From QHWK01 sp035259385 (lineage in GTDB: Bacteria > Acidobacteriota > Vicinamibacteria > Vicinamibacterales > CAVVIG01): a stretch of DNA of 64,000 bases. The notes under the pieces are model-generated. The model saw only the letters and a program-made list of their open reading frames with translations, was not told the origin of the DNA and ran no database searches. The translations under genes and the position numbers were made by a program. This document shows positions 63,372 to 64,000 of the stretch, piece after piece; position 1 is the first letter of the stretch; each line of letters begins with the position of its first letter. The stretch covers positions 1 to 64,000 of the forward strand of contig DATFWL010000295.1 of the NCBI GenBank assembly GCA_035259385.1. Direction: 5' to 3'.

Positions 63372-63881
63372 TCAGCGCGAAGGCGGTGAGAAGACCTGAT
63401 TCGAGTACGGGTTCGTAGTGGGCCGCTGGACGCGGTTGAAACCGAAGTTCATCGCCTGATGGCAGTTGTTGCAGGCGGCGGTGAACCCATCGTACGCGGC
63501 TTCGAATGCCGCGCGATCCCGGTGGCTCGCCGCCGCGCGCAGGTCAGCCAGCGGTTGCGTGACCATCCGGGGAATCGCGTCCTTCGGTGCGACCGGCGAG
63601 TCCTTGTGCGTCGGGTGCAGCGTGACGATGTCGTCGAACCCTTCACCGAGCTCATCGATCTCGTACGTCGCGAGATCCCAATTGCCCGCTTCGCCGGCAA
63701 ACCACAACTTGATGTGGCGCATCTGCTGAAGGCTCATCAACTCGCCAAGTCCGGGTGCGTAAGGCCCCGAAGCGGTTGCCGGCGATCCGCCGGCTGGCGC
63801 CGAGGGTCGCCCGCACCCCGCGAGGCACATCAGCGCGAACAGGCTCGAGAGCGCCACGGCTCGATACTCGCGTCGTCGCAT
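63372..63881 (-). CDS. Monoheme cytochrome c lipoprotein
   Basis: A 169-residue protein. The signal ends in the lipobox CLAGC. The mature part is helical, with LGELMSLQQMRHIKLWFAGE and a C-terminal heme site CNNCH (FTAACNNCHQAMN). The single C-terminal heme in a four-helix protein resembles cytochrome c' and c556. The methionine or histidine that would bind the other face is not certain. ATG 63881 starts the signal peptide. The longer frame runs into the tRNA fragment and is rejected. Confidence 0.8.
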   Translation of the reverse strand: MRRREYRAVALSSLFALMCLAGCGRPSAPAGGSPATASGPYAPGLGELMSLQQMRHIKLWFAGEAGNWDLATYEIDELGEGFDDIVTLHPTHKDSPVAPKDAIPRMVTQPLADLRAAASHRDRAAFEAAYDGFTAACNNCHQAMNFGFNRVQRPTTNPYSNQVFSPPSR

Positions 63882-63922
63882 CGGTGCGCGTGCGTCACTT
63901 CCTCGTGTTGAAAGCGCTTGGA

Positions 63923-63969
63923 TGGTGGGCGCTGAAGGACTCGAACCTTCGACCTCGTGCGTGTGAAGC
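63923..63969 (-). tRNA. 3' half of tRNA-Val (anticodon CAC), probable att site
   Basis: On the minus strand the sequence has the anticodon loop TTCACAC (63967-63961), the 3' anticodon strand GCACG, a variable loop, a perfect T-arm (GAAGG/CCTTC around TTCGAGT), the acceptor strand AGCGCCC, a discriminator A and an encoded CCA. Upstream of the loop the D-arm and 5' acceptor are missing. Only two bases of the 5' anticodon strand match. This is what an integrase leaves at the far end of an element inserted in a tRNA gene. Confidence 0.75.
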
Positions 63970-64000
63970 GTTACTGCCATGTCAGTTCTCGTGGGTGTCC

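Noticed and set aside
63923..64000. A complete tRNA gene, or a tRNA split by a group I intron
   Set aside because: No D-arm or 5' acceptor strand is present before the window ends. Divergence begins in the anticodon stem rather than inside the loop, where such introns insert.

Overview
The window looks like a chromosomal segment from a high-GC member of the Acidobacteriota, most likely the Vicinamibacteria. This is inferred from gene types typical of that phylum: a PadR regulator coupled to a duplicated MacB/FtsX-type orphan permease, a secreted VWFA-related protein, a carboxypeptidase-regulatory TonB-type barrel, sedolisin (S53) proteases and a large protein opened by a winged-helix domain. 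There is no rRNA, CRISPR array or transposase. The only tRNA sequence is a 3' half at the extreme right edge.

Left third (1-31 kb): an imperfect palindrome at the left edge, then a DHH phosphoesterase, a VWA protein, uvrB and an mla-type lipid transporter operon. These are followed by small envelope proteins, a candidate structured RNA, a histidine kinase and response regulator on either side of a TonB-type barrel, a decayed glyoxalase gene and a duplicated pair of S53 proteases with copied promoters. Next come a frameshifted DoxX-like gene, pilT, padR with its permease, an alpha/beta hydrolase, an acylating aldehyde dehydrogenase and a winged-helix/hydrolase/cyclase-like fusion.

Middle (31-51 kb): a nitrogen-oxide respiration island. 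A nitrate-reductase-like block encodes a cytochrome-b-like subunit, a Mo-bisPGD subunit, a four-cluster ferredoxin, a Rieske protein, a small membrane protein and a TDT channel. It is followed by two divergent operons. The minus-strand operon encodes a radical SAM protein, a heme-copper-oxidase-like protein, a hemerythrin and a porin. The plus-strand operon encodes a cytochrome c/CuA fusion and nosZ, nosB, nosD, nosF, nosL and nosY of clade II type. A RIC/DnrN iron-sulfur repair gene follows. Three near-identical TATGA-N6-TCATA palindromes precede the two divergent operons and the repair gene, so twelve genes appear to form one regulon of a CRP/FNR-type regulator that is not encoded here. Reduced nitrogen oxides would pass from nitrate (first block) to N2O (NosZ). 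No nitrite or canonical NO reductase lies in the window.

Right part (51-64 kb): a sugar-acid catabolic and uptake cluster (enolase-superfamily dehydratase, MFS carrier, two Gfo/Idh/MocA oxidoreductases, a fuconolactonase-like amidohydrolase, an ABC sugar importer without a permease and a deleted PfkB kinase remnant). Then come a metallophosphoesterase, TerC, two metal-associated envelope proteins and a c-type cytochrome lipoprotein. The window ends in a 47-nt 3' half of tRNA-Val, probably the att scar of an integrated element lying further right.

Two features recur across the window: degenerate tandem arrays with a 7-bp period that begin at or inside stop codons, and promoters whose -10 box sits about 7-10 nt before the start codon (leaderless or nearly leaderless mRNAs).
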